A stretch of DNA of 64,000 nt, taken from Martelella mediterranea DSM 17316. GTDB lineage: Bacteria; Pseudomonadota; Alphaproteobacteria; Rhizobiales; Rhizobiaceae. The translations under genes and the position numbers were made by a program. This document shows, piece by piece, positions 56,668-64,000 of this stretch; position 1 is the first letter of the stretch; each line of letters opens with the position of its first letter. The DNA lies in NCBI RefSeq assembly GCF_002043005.1, contig NZ_CP020330.1, positions 1,561,001-1,625,000 of the forward strand, written 5' to 3'. Below the pieces are notes generated by a model. The model was not told where the DNA came from. It did not search any database and saw only the letters and a program-made list of their open reading frames with translations.

Positions 56668-57016
56668 CGTCGCCGGCCCGTTCGTGCTCGTCGAGGGCTT
56701 CGGCGATCTGTTCTTCCAGTTCCTCCAGCGTCTCGCCGCGCTCGCGCGTGATCCGCCAGAGCGGCAGGCGGCGGCTGTGTTCCGGATCGAGGCCGAGCGC
56801 CTCGGCGAGTTCGTGGACGGGGATATTGTTCACCATCGCCACATGACCAAGCGTCATCCAGCTCTTCAGCTCCAGATCGCGAGGACTGTGCCAGTAATAG
56901 ACCGCAAGCACGGTCTTGAGCGCGAGGGCCAGCGTCAGAAGCAGGGCCCCGATAAAGGCGATGGAAAGCGCGCGGTGGCGCTGCCACAATGCGCGGACGG
57001 GTTTCAGCAGACTCAT
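56660..57016 (-). CDS. Small membrane protein coupled to dedA-like gene
   Basis: A 118-residue protein with one helix (about 17-40, LSIAFIGALLLTLALALKTVLAVYYW). A soluble part (LGHVAMVNNIPVHELAEALGLDPEH) and an acidic coiled tail follow. The 8-base overlap with the DedA gene suggests the two work together. No function known to me. Confidence 0.8.
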   Translation of the reverse strand: MSLLKPVRALWQRHRALSIAFIGALLLTLALALKTVLAVYYWHSPRDLELKSWMTLGHVAMVNNIPVHELAEALGLDPEHSRRLPLWRITRERGETLEELEEQIAEALDEHERAGDDE

Positions 57017-57229
57017 GGCCGTCCTTTCCGGTTACGCTGAAGGAAGCGGAATGTCTCCGCCGGGCTTGCCTCATGCGATAGCCGCTTGGCCGGGATTGCA
57101 CAACACCCCTGCGCGCGCAGCAGCATGGGGAGGATCTCGGCCGGCCCGGTGTTTTTGGGTATCGTCGCGCGGACCAATCCGCTATGAACCCGGTTCATGA
57201 CGACAAGACAGGCGATGGAGATGCGCGAC

Positions 57230-57847
57230 ATGATCCGCGTGCACAAACAAGATATTCCGGCAGAACAGGCGGCGCGTTATACCGGCGCGATCGCGATCGA
57301 CAGCGAGACGTTGGGCCTCATTCCGCGCCGCGACCGGCTGTGCGTCGTGCAGATTTCGCCGGGCGATGGCAGCGCCGACCTGATCCAGATCGCGCCGGGG
57401 CAGACGGAGGCGCCCAACCTCACCGCCATGCTCGCCGACCCCGATCGCCAGAAAATCTTCCATTTCGGCCGCTTCGATATCGCCGTACTCTATCACACCT
57501 TCGGCGTCACCACCGCCAATGTGTTCTGCACCAAGATCGCCTCGCGCCTGACCCGGACCTATACCGACCGGCACGGGCTCAAGGACAATCTCAAGGAAAT
57601 GCTCGACATCGACGTTTCCAAGGCGCAGCAATCCTCCGACTGGGCGGCCGAGGAACTGAGCGAGGCACAGCTGCAATACGCCGCCTCCGATGTTCTTTAC
57701 CTGCATCGCCTGCGCGACAAGCTGATGGAACGGCTGATCCGCGACGGCCGCATGGAGCTTGCCAGCGCCTGTTTCGAGTTCCTGCCCACAAGGGCGAAGC
57801 TCGACCTTCTCGGCTGGGAAGAAACCGACATTTTCGCTCATAGCTGA
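57230..57847 (+). CDS. rnd: Ribonuclease D-like 3'-5' exonuclease
   Basis: A 205-residue DEDD exonuclease. Exo I is AIDSETLGL, Exo II HFGRFDIAVLYHTFG and Exo III QLQYAASDVLYLHRL (Tyr type). The HRDC domains of E. coli RNase D are absent, as in the short alphaproteobacterial form. It trims structured RNA 3' ends. ATG 57230 is chosen: GGAG lies nine bases upstream. Confidence 0.93.
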   Translation: MIRVHKQDIPAEQAARYTGAIAIDSETLGLIPRRDRLCVVQISPGDGSADLIQIAPGQTEAPNLTAMLADPDRQKIFHFGRFDIAVLYHTFGVTTANVFCTKIASRLTRTYTDRHGLKDNLKEMLDIDVSKAQQSSDWAAEELSEAQLQYAASDVLYLHRLRDKLMERLIRDGRMELASACFEFLPTRAKLDLLGWEETDIFAHS

Positions 57848-58347
57848 GGCGTGTGCGGGCGTTGAAGAGCGCATGCTTTCCGGACTACGGCATGCTTCTC
57901 CTTCGGGCATGGCCGGCGAAACCACTCGTTGGCTTGGTCCTCCGCACTCTCCTCATTCTCCGCGTCATCCTCGGGCTCGACCCGAGGATCCATCTACGTC
58001 GGTCACGAGCGGAATAGGCGTTTAGGTAGGCATTCCCACTGCGAAATGTGGCCGTCGTGAAGTGGTCGCGGCGGATATTGCCTGGATCCTCGGGTCAAGC
58101 CCGAGGATGACGCCGGTGAGGGATGGAACTGGCTACAAAAAGACGAAAATCTGGAGGCTTCCAGCCCTGTTGCATATCTGCAACGAATTTGTTTCGCGGC
58201 CTCTTTAAACGGCCGAAATCCGCTCCCATATCTGCCTCAGGCGGCAGCGAATGCCGCTGTCATCGGCTCGCCTCAGAAGAGGGGGTTGACCTGAATCATC
58301 GCGCTGTCGCTTTCCAAAGGGCAGGGTGAGGAATGGAGGCATGAAAC
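57848..58347. other. rnd-clpB intergenic region
   Basis: This 500-base gap carries REP doublet copy B (57961-58113). Between that and clpB there is an AT-richer stretch (58120-58210) that may hold the clpB promoter. No convincing sigma-32 (CTTGAA...CCATAT type) match was found. No gene is supported. Confidence 0.5.
57961..58113. repeat. REP doublet, copy B
   Basis: Left arm 57961-57991 and right arm 58084-58113 are nearly perfect reverse complements of each other, and each folds on itself (CATCCTCGGG...CCCGAGGATC). The 92-base spacer shows no likeness to the spacers of copies A and C. Confidence 0.9.
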
Positions 58348-60951
58348 ATGAATTTCGAAAAATATTCCGAACGGGTTCGCGGCTTTCTGCAGTCCGCGCA
58401 GACCTATGCGCTGGGCGAGGGCCATCAGCAGTTCGACGCAGCCCACATCCTGAAGGTGCTGCTCGACGATGAGGAAGGCATGGCCGCGTCGCTTATCGCG
58501 CGCGCAGGCGGCGACGCCGCCAAGGCGCGTCTTGCCAATGATGCCGTGCTTGCGAAAGTCCCGAAAGTTTCCGGAGGCAACGGGCAGATTTATCTGGCCC
58601 AGCCGCTCGCCAAGGTATTCACCACCGCCGAGGAGGCCGCCAAGAAGGCGGGCGACAGTTTCGTCACCGTCGAACGCCTGCTGCTCGCGCTTGCGATCGA
58701 AAAGAGCGCCTCGACGGCGAAGACGCTGGCCGATGCCGGCGTGACCCCGAACGGGCTCAATGCTGCCATCAACGAAATCCGCAAGGGCCGCACCGCCGAC
58801 AGCGCCAGCGCCGAACAATCCTATGACGCGCTGAAGAAATATGCCCGCGACCTGACGCAGGACGCGCGCGAGGGCAAGCTCGACCCCGTGATCGGCCGCG
58901 ACGATGAAATCCGCCGCACCATCCAGGTCCTGTCGCGCCGCACCAAGAACAATCCGGTGCTGATCGGCGAGCCGGGTGTCGGCAAGACCGCGATCACCGA
59001 GGGCCTTGCGCTCCGGATCGTCAATGGCGACGTGCCGGAAAGCCTGAAGGACAAGAAGCTGATGGCGCTCGACATGGGCGCGCTGATCGCCGGCGCGAAA
59101 TATCGCGGCGAGTTCGAGGAAAGGCTGAAGGCGGTTCTGAACGAGGTGCAGGCGGAAGCCGGCCAGATCATCCTTTTCATCGATGAGATGCACACGCTGG
59201 TCGGCGCCGGCAAGGCCGATGGCGCGATGGATGCGTCGAACCTCCTGAAGCCGGCGCTTGCGCGCGGCGAGCTGCACTGCGTCGGCGCGACCACGCTCGA
59301 CGAGTACCGCAAGCATGTCGAAAAGGACGCGGCGCTCGCCCGGCGGTTCCAGCCGGTGATGGTTGCCGAGCCGACGGTCGAGGACACGATCTCGATCCTG
59401 CGCGGGCTGAAGGAAAAATACGAGCAGCACCACCAGGTGCGCATCGCCGACAGCGCGCTGGTGGCCGCCGCCACGCTTTCCAACCGCTACATCGCCGACC
59501 GGTTCCTGCCGGACAAGGCAATCGACCTGATGGACGAGGCGGCAAGCCGCGTGCGCATGCAGGTGGATTCCAAGCCGGAAGAGCTCGACGAACTCGATCG
59601 CCGCATCATGCAGCTCAAGATCGAGCGGGAAGCGCTGAAGAAGGAAACCGACACGGCCTCCAAGGACCGGCTGGCGCGGCTTGAATCCGAACTGGCCTCG
59701 CTTGAGGAAGAAGCCGATGCGCTGACGGCGCGCTGGCAGTCGGAGAAAAACAAGCTCAACCGCGCCGCCGATCTCAAGAAACAGCTCGAGACGGCCCGCA
59801 ACGAGCTTGCGATCGCCCAGCGCGGCGGCGAATACCAGAAGGCGGGCGAGCTTGCCTATGGCACGATCCCGAAGCTGGAAAAGGAACTGGCCGAGGCGGA
59901 GTCGGAAGACAACACCGTCACGGATTCGATCCTGCAGGAGGTCGTGACCCCGGACAATATCGCCCAGGTGGTCTCCCGCTGGACCGGTATCCCGGTCGAC
60001 AAGATGCTGGAAGGCGAACGCGACAAGCTGTTGCGCATGGAAGACGAACTGGCGAAATGGGTCGTCGGCCAGGGCGAGGCGGTGCAGGCCGTATCGCGCT
60101 CGGTCCGCCGCGCCCGCGCCGGGTTGCAGGATCCGAACCGGCCGATCGGCTCGTTCATCTTCCTCGGCCCCACCGGCGTCGGCAAGACCGAGCTGACCAA
60201 GTCGCTTGCCCGGTTCCTGTTCGACGACGAGACGGCCATGGTGCGCATGGACATGTCGGAATACATGGAGAAGCACTCCGTGGCCCGGCTGATCGGTGCG
60301 CCTCCCGGCTATGTCGGCTATGACGAGGGCGGTGCCCTGACCGAAGCCGTGCGGCGCAGACCGTATCAGGTGGTGCTGTTCGACGAGATCGAAAAGGCCC
60401 ATCCGGACGTCTTCAACGTGCTGCTGCAGGTGCTTGATGACGGGCGTCTGACCGACGGCCAGGGCCGCACGGTCGACTTCCGCAACACGATCATCATCAT
60501 GACCTCGAACCTCGGGTCCGAGTTCCTGACGCAGCTTGGCGACAACGAGGACAGCGAGACCGCGCGCGAGCAGGTGATGGCTGTGGTCCGGGCTTCGTTC
60601 CGGCCGGAATTCCTGAACCGGGTCGACGATATCATCCTGTTCCACCGGCTGCGCCGGGACGATATGGGCCAGATCGTCGATATCCAGCTCGGGCGTCTCG
60701 AAAAGCTGCTTTCGGACCGCAAGATCGTTCTCGATCTCACGCCGGAAGCCCGCAACTGGCTTGCCGACAAGGGGTACGACCCTGCCTATGGCGCCCGCCC
60801 GCTGAAGCGGGTGATCCAGACGGCGGTGCAGGACCCGCTGGCCGAGAAGCTCTTGGCCGGCGAACTCTCCGACGGCACCCATGTGCGCGTCGACGCCGGC
60901 TCCGACCGGCTGGTGTTCACCACCGGCCGCAAGCTGGAAGACGCGGCGTGA
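58348..60951 (+). CDS. clpB: ATP-dependent disaggregase ClpB
   Basis: An 867-residue hexameric AAA+ chaperone that, with DnaK, pulls proteins out of aggregates. The N domain (1-145) is followed by nucleotide-binding domain 1 (Walker A GEPGVGKT, Walker B ILFIDEMH). The coiled-coil middle domain (about 405-525) has the long [24 protein letters not shown] repeat. Domain 2 has Walker A GPTGVGKT and Walker [13 protein letters not shown]. Expected to be under RpoH control. Confidence 0.98.
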   Translation: MNFEKYSERVRGFLQSAQTYALGEGHQQFDAAHILKVLLDDEEGMAASLIARAGGDAAKARLANDAVLAKVPKVSGGNGQIYLAQPLAKVFTTAEEAAKKAGDSFVTVERLLLALAIEKSASTAKTLADAGVTPNGLNAAINEIRKGRTADSASAEQSYDALKKYARDLTQDAREGKLDPVIGRDDEIRRTIQVLSRRTKNNPVLIGEPGVGKTAITEGLALRIVNGDVPESLKDKKLMALDMGALIAGAKYRGEFEERLKAVLNEVQAEAGQIILFIDEMHTLVGAGKADGAMDASNLLKPALARGELHCVGATTLDEYRKHVEKDAALARRFQPVMVAEPTVEDTISILRGLKEKYEQHHQVRIADSALVAAATLSNRYIADRFLPDKAIDLMDEAASRVRMQVDSKPEELDELDRRIMQLKIEREALKKETDTASKDRLARLESELASLEEEADALTARWQSEKNKLNRAADLKKQLETARNELAIAQRGGEYQKAGELAYGTIPKLEKELAEAESEDNTVTDSILQEVVTPDNIAQVVSRWTGIPVDKMLEGERDKLLRMEDELAKWVVGQGEAVQAVSRSVRRARAGLQDPNRPIGSFIFLGPTGVGKTELTKSLARFLFDDETAMVRMDMSEYMEKHSVARLIGAPPGYVGYDEGGALTEAVRRRPYQVVLFDEIEKAHPDVFNVLLQVLDDGRLTDGQGRTVDFRNTIIIMTSNLGSEFLTQLGDNEDSETAREQVMAVVRASFRPEFLNRVDDIILFHRLRRDDMGQIVDIQLGRLEKLLSDRKIVLDLTPEARNWLADKGYDPAYGARPLKRVIQTAVQDPLAEKLLAGELSDGTHVRVDAGSDRLVFTTGRKLEDAA

Positions 60952-61024
60952 CCGCGCGCTTCTGAAATGCAAGGGCTCGCCTGACGGCGGGCCCAATCTT
61001 TTTACAGAGTCGCCTTCCTATTCT

Positions 61025-61134
61025 GCGTCATCCTCGGGCTTGACCCGAGGATCCGGGCAGCCGCGCACGAACCGGAAAATACCCTTATGAATAACGGCCG
61101 ACTCACTATGGATGCTCGGATCAAGCCCGAGCAT
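61025..61134. repeat. REP doublet, copy C, interrupted by the IS110 element
   Basis: Left arm 61025-61054; right arm 61110-61134, which stops at CCCGAGCAT where other copies continue GACA or GACG. The missing end, GACACAGG, is found at 62284 on the far side of the IS110 element. The repeat was therefore complete before the insertion. Confidence 0.9.
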
Positions 61135-61152
61135 TGTTTGTCGGATCTGCGC

Positions 61153-61158
61153 TATTGT
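61153..61158 (+). promoter_or_regulatory. -10 element of the circle-junction promoter
   Basis: TATTGT at 61153-61158. In the integrated element, the bases 17 upstream (61130-61135) read AGCATT, a poor -35. If the right end (TTG, 62279-62281) is joined through AT to the left end (T, 61135), the same place reads TTGATT with exactly 17 bases to TATTGT. Confidence 0.65.
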
Positions 61159-61164
61159 TGTGAT

Positions 61165-61325
61165 GCAGCTGCGGGCCGTTGGCTTGCCCGCAGCTGCTGC
61201 AACAGCCGACCGTCCGAGCATTGGGTGGAACACCCGCTGTCATCAAGGTCACTGTTGCACCGAGCAACCGCTTGAAGAGTTGATTGGGCCGCTGATTGCC
61301 ACGCCCGCAAACAATCCCAAGCATG
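61165..61325 (+). ncRNA. IS110 bridge RNA with target- and donor-binding loops
   Basis: A 5' stem-loop pairs 61165-61176 with 61186-61197 (12 bp). The target-binding loop is closed by GCAACAG/CTGTTGC (61199-61205, 61252-61258) and GACC/GGTC (61208-61211, 61247-61250), with apical hairpin GGGTG-GAA-CACCC. It exposes CCGAGCAT (61214-61221), equal to the left target 61127-61134, and TGTCAT (61238-61243), complementary to right target ATGACA (62282-62287). The donor-binding loop, closed by GCTTG/CAAGC, exposes AGAGTTGAT (61276-61284), equal to the right end 62275-62283. It also exposes CAAACAAT (61308-61315), complementary to the left end 61133-61140. Confidence 0.9.
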
Positions 61326-61346
61326 CCTTGAAAGGATAGCATCGCC

Positions 61347-62282
61347 ATGGTCGTTTTGCATCACCCTCCGCACATCTGTCTTGGTTGCGACGTTGCAAAG
61401 GACACGATCGCCGTTTCCTGCGGCGGTCCGGCCACCGTCATCGCCAATCGCAGCAGGGATATTCGTCGCTTCCTGCGAAACTGCGAGGCAGATCTGGTCA
61501 TCTGCGAACCCACCGGCGGGTATGAAACCGTCCTGATCGAAGAGTGCCTGCGGCGCGGCCTTGCCGTTCACCGGGCCGATACGCGCAGGCTCAAGGCCTT
61601 CATTCGTTCGCGTGGACGGGTCGGCAAGAGCGATGCGATCGATGCCCGGGAAATGGTCGCCTATGGCATGGAACGCTGGGCAAGCCTGTCCCTGTGGCAG
61701 GCTGAAAACCCTGAAGAGGCAAGGCTCAAGGCCCTTGTGCGCCGCCGCGCCGATCTGGTCGCCATCAGGGTCGCCGAGCAAAACCGCGCCATGGCGCCGG
61801 GCGGACGTGAACTTGCCGTCACCTTCAAGGCCATGCTCGCTGCCATCAATCGCCAGATCGCGCTGCTCGACAAGGAAATCCGCATGCTCATGCGCAGCGA
61901 AGCCTTTGCAGCCAGGGCCAGCATCGCAATGGCGATGACCGGCATCGCGGAGACAACCGCCGCCGCCCTGATCGCCACAATGCCCGAACTCGGGACGCTG
62001 GATCGAAAGAAGGCGGCGGCGCTGGCCGGCCTGGCGCCGCACCCAAACGAGAGCGGCAACAAGATCGGTTACCGGAGAATGCGCGGCGGCAGACCCGTCA
62101 TGCGCACCATCCTGTTCATGCCGGCCATGCAGGCCGCCCGCGGAAGGGGCGAGTTCGCCGCCTTCTACAAGCGCCTTGTCGAAGCCGGCAAAAAGCCAAT
62201 CGTCGCGATCGCAGCAGTCATGCGAAAAATCGTCGTGACCCTCAATGCAAGGTTCACAGAGAAAGTCATCCAACAGAGTTGA
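61347..62282 (+). CDS. IS110-family recombinase (bridge-RNA-guided)
   Basis: A 311-residue, apparently intact recombinase. The RuvC-like DEDD domain has D15 (LGCDVAKDT), E54 (ICEPTGGYE), D96 and D99 (KSDAIDAREM). A coiled-coil stretch (about 118-185) follows. The C-terminal Tnp_IS110/IS116 domain has GIAETTAAALIATMPELGTL and the serine nucleophile S236 in HPNESGNKIGYRRMRGGRP. AAGGA lies ten bases before the ATG. The stop codon TGA shares its A with the core dinucleotide, and its last codons are the left-donor sequence. By family knowledge it cuts and joins DNA guided by the bridge RNA. Confidence 0.95.
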   Translation: MVVLHHPPHICLGCDVAKDTIAVSCGGPATVIANRSRDIRRFLRNCEADLVICEPTGGYETVLIEECLRRGLAVHRADTRRLKAFIRSRGRVGKSDAIDAREMVAYGMERWASLSLWQAENPEEARLKALVRRRADLVAIRVAEQNRAMAPGGRELAVTFKAMLAAINRQIALLDKEIRMLMRSEAFAARASIAMAMTGIAETTAAALIATMPELGTLDRKKAAALAGLAPHPNESGNKIGYRRMRGGRPVMRTILFMPAMQAARGRGEFAAFYKRLVEAGKKPIVAIAAVMRKIVVTLNARFTEKVIQQS

Positions 62283-62394
62283 TGACACAGGTGGGGGAGG
62301 TGAACGAGGATCAAAAACCTGAGGCCGTAGCTGGTCAACGGTCTGTGGGCTCGCCACGCGGCGCGCCCTTTTTTGCTGGGCGGTTGTTTGCCGG

Positions 62395-64000
62395 TCAGTT
62401 GGCGTTCGAAGCCACCTGGCCGCCGGCATTGTCGTTGCCGAGCAGGGCGTCGATGCGGGCGCGCTCGGACTGGAAGCGGGCGAGGTTGTCGCCGGTGAGC
62501 GCGTCGGAATTGGGGAAGCGGATCTTCATCGGGTCCACCTTGGTTCCGTTGACGATCACCTCGTAATGCAGATGTGCGCCGGTCACCAGGCCGGTCGCCC
62601 CGACATAGCCGATGATCTGGCCCTGCTTGACGCGTGCGCCGGGTTTGACGCCGCCGGCGATCTTGCTCTGGTGGTTATAGGAGGTCTCGTAGCCGTTGGT
62701 GTGGCGGATGATGGTCTGGTTGCCGTATCCGCTGGCCCAGCCGGCCTTTTCCACGATGCCGTCGCCGGCGGCGATGATCGGGGTGCCGGTCGGTGCCGCC
62801 CAGTCGACGCCCGGATGCATGCGGGCGTATTTCAGCACCGGGTGACGGCGCATGCCGTAACCGGAGGTGAACCGGCCGTTCGGAACCGGGTTGCGCAGCA
62901 GGAAGCGCCGGATGCTGCGGCCATCCTTGTCGTAGAAGTCCACGGCGCCGGTTTCCGGGTCGCGGAAACGATAGAGCGCGATCTCCTGGCCGCCGATTTC
63001 CGCGTCGATGTAGAACAGTTCGGAACCATCCGTCGCCCCGCCCTTGGGGTCGGCATCGGAGAAGAACAGCTCGAGCGTGTCTTCGGGCGAGGCCTGCGAC
63101 TGCAGATCGACCTTGCTGGCCAGAAGATTGACCAGTTGCGCCGACATCTGTTCGTTCAGGTCGTAGCTCAGCATGGCCCGGTAGATGCCGTCATAGACCC
63201 GCACCGGCTTTTGCGCCGTGCCGAGCAGCAGGTCGGTCTCGTCCGCGGTGGCATTGGCGACCGCATCGCTCATGGCTGGCGGCGTGCCCTTGACGAAGCG
63301 GCCGTCGTCGTTGAGGGCCATTGTCATGCGATGCTCGCCGTTGCGATAGAGGCTGAGGCGCACGACGCGCATGTTGCGGCCCATGCGCAGGAGCCCGATG
63401 CGCAGCGTGTCGCCGGCCCTGAGCATGGCCGACCCCGTGCCCTCCTGGATCAGTCGGCCAAGTTCGTTGGCCTGCGGCGGTGGATACCCTGCCGCCGTCA
63501 ACAGCTGGGCCGTCTCGACCGCCTGGCGCACCGGCAGAATGTCATCGCTGAAATCACGGGTGAAGACAGATTGCAGCGCGCTCACCGAAACATTCTCATC
63601 GATGATCTGGGCGTTGAGCGCGGGTTTGAGCGGCAACAGGCTGGGTTCCGGCTCGAACCGGTCGGGATCGACATAGCTCAGCATCGAAATCTCGCCGACA
63701 CTGTCCTGAATCATGGCCTCGTTGGCGAGAATGGTCGCCTCGATTTCCTCGGTGCTGAGGTCGGCGGCGAACGGCGCGTCCGGCCGCGTCATCGGAAAGG
63801 CGATCGAACGGATCTCGACCTCGCCCTGAACATCGGTGTCATAGATCACGTCGGCGCCGTGCTGGACATCGGTCGGCGTGTCGCTCGAGGAAAACACGGC
63901 GAAGGGATCGAAGGCCGGATAGGAAGGGGTTTCGCCGTAATTGGCGGCGAGCGCCATCTTGACCTCAGAAAACGGCTCATAATGGACCACGTCGCTGTCG
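62395..64000 (-). CDS. M23-family peptidoglycan endopeptidase (N terminus beyond the window)
   Basis: At least 535 residues; the frame stays open to base 64000, so the start is missing. The LytM/M23 domain is C-terminal (about the last 150 residues): GRFTSGYGMRRHPVLKYARMHPGVDWAAPTGTPI carries the first Zn His and Asp, and AHLHYEV the HxH pair. The upstream half (EISMLSYVDP...) is a LysM/OapA-like segment typical of rhizobial DipM/MepM-like proteins. It cuts peptide crosslinks during growth or division. It is convergent with the IS110 element, about 110 bases away. Confidence 0.9.
   Translation of the reverse strand, partial: DSDVVHYEPFSEVKMALAANYGETPSYPAFDPFAVFSSSDTPTDVQHGADVIYDTDVQGEVEIRSIAFPMTRPDAPFAADLSTEEIEATILANEAMIQDSVGEISMLSYVDPDRFEPEPSLLPLKPALNAQIIDENVSVSALQSVFTRDFSDDILPVRQAVETAQLLTAAGYPPPQANELGRLIQEGTGSAMLRAGDTLRIGLLRMGRNMRVVRLSLYRNGEHRMTMALNDDGRFVKGTPPAMSDAVANATADETDLLLGTAQKPVRVYDGIYRAMLSYDLNEQMSAQLVNLLASKVDLQSQASPEDTLELFFSDADPKGGATDGSELFYIDAEIGGQEIALYRFRDPETGAVDFYDKDGRSIRRFLLRNPVPNGRFTSGYGMRRHPVLKYARMHPGVDWAAPTGTPIIAAGDGIVEKAGWASGYGNQTIIRHTNGYETSYNHQSKIAGGVKPGARVKQGQIIGYVGATGLVTGAHLHYEVIVNGTKVDPMKIRFPNSDALTGDNLARFQSERARIDALLGNDNAGGQVASNAN

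Larger units (their letters stand above)
61133..62283 (+). mobile_element. IS110-family (IS110 group) insertion sequence
   Basis: The element is about 1.15 kb, bounded by AT at 61133-61134 and AT at 62282-62283, the duplicated 2-base core. It has no terminal inverted repeats, as usual for IS110. The left end has a 212-base non-coding region (61135-61346) encoding a bridge RNA. The right end is essentially the last codons of the recombinase. Removing it with one AT restores a REP right arm reading CCCGAGC-AT-GACACAGG. Only one copy is in the window. Confidence 0.9.

Noticed and set aside
58120-58347. Sigma-32 promoter before clpB
   Set aside because: No pair of boxes matched the CTTGAA and CCATAT-type consensus at acceptable spacing; TTGACC at 58286 lacks a -10.
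58273-60996. A 907-codon frame antisense to clpB
   Set aside because: Typical high-GC shadow of a conserved gene; similar shadows oppose dnaX, the alkaline phosphatase and ugpB.
61112-61339. A 75-codon open frame across the bridge RNA region
   Set aside because: Its codons are explained by the RNA stems and guides, it has no ribosome site, and it begins in the REP arm outside the element.
61152-62429. Long minus-strand frame opposite the IS110 recombinase
   Set aside because: It mirrors the recombinase in a GC-rich frame and shows no family resemblance.

Overview
This 64 kb window is a GC-rich alphaproteobacterial chromosome segment. The cell-cycle genes (CtrA, ChpT, SciP), the RpoH heat-shock sigma factor, NDUFA9-like and DUF1134 proteins, and a ctrA promoter full of GANTC (CcrM-type) sites point to Hyphomicrobiales (Rhizobiales), most likely Rhizobiaceae-like. 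The species cannot be named from the sequence. Most of the window is ordinary core chromosome; the accessory content is one insertion sequence, several palindromic repeats and a few metal or antibiotic resistance genes.

Layout. 1-9.6 kb: creatininase-family fragment, DMT exporter, purA, a large acidic membrane protein, a nitroreductase, rpoH, an rRNA pseudouridine synthase, a TrmH/SpoU methyltransferase and a DUF1134 secreted protein. 9.8-14.5 kb: a cell-cycle block with chpT, a TolC-like lipoprotein, ctrA, fliJ and sciP. 14.7-20.7 kb: tRNA-Gly, an editing deacylase, a CnoX/Lon-domain/Trm112 run, and a three-gene envelope operon ending in a trypsin-like protein that has lost its catalytic His and Ser. 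20.8-31 kb: a lone DUF2793 gene beside a 13-copy heptanucleotide repeat, comM, gshB, the ugpBAEC glycerol-3-phosphate operon with a candidate PHO box, yraN and rsmI. 31-49.5 kb: dnaN, pyrF, bfd-bfr, rppH, dsbB, an arsR-arsC-acr3 operon, an aadA-like gene, recR-ybaB-dnaX, SRP RNA, nudC, pheA and kdsB. 49.5-64 kb: cytochrome c, an ABC system with a histidine-rich permease, alkaline phosphatase, RNase D, clpB, an IS110-family element and an M23 peptidase that runs off the end.

The most notable object is the IS110-family element (about 61133-62283). Its 5' non-coding region reads as a complete bridge RNA. A 5' hairpin is followed by a target-binding loop, whose two guides match the chromosomal sequence on each side of the insertion. 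A donor-binding loop follows, whose two guides match the element's own right and left ends. All four guide matches converge on the same AT core dinucleotide, which fixes the element boundaries to the base. The element sits in the right arm of a paired palindromic (REP/BIME-like) repeat that occurs as two further, uninterrupted copies in the window. Joining the right end to the left end in a circle would create a sigma-70-like promoter with a 17-base spacer that would drive the bridge RNA.
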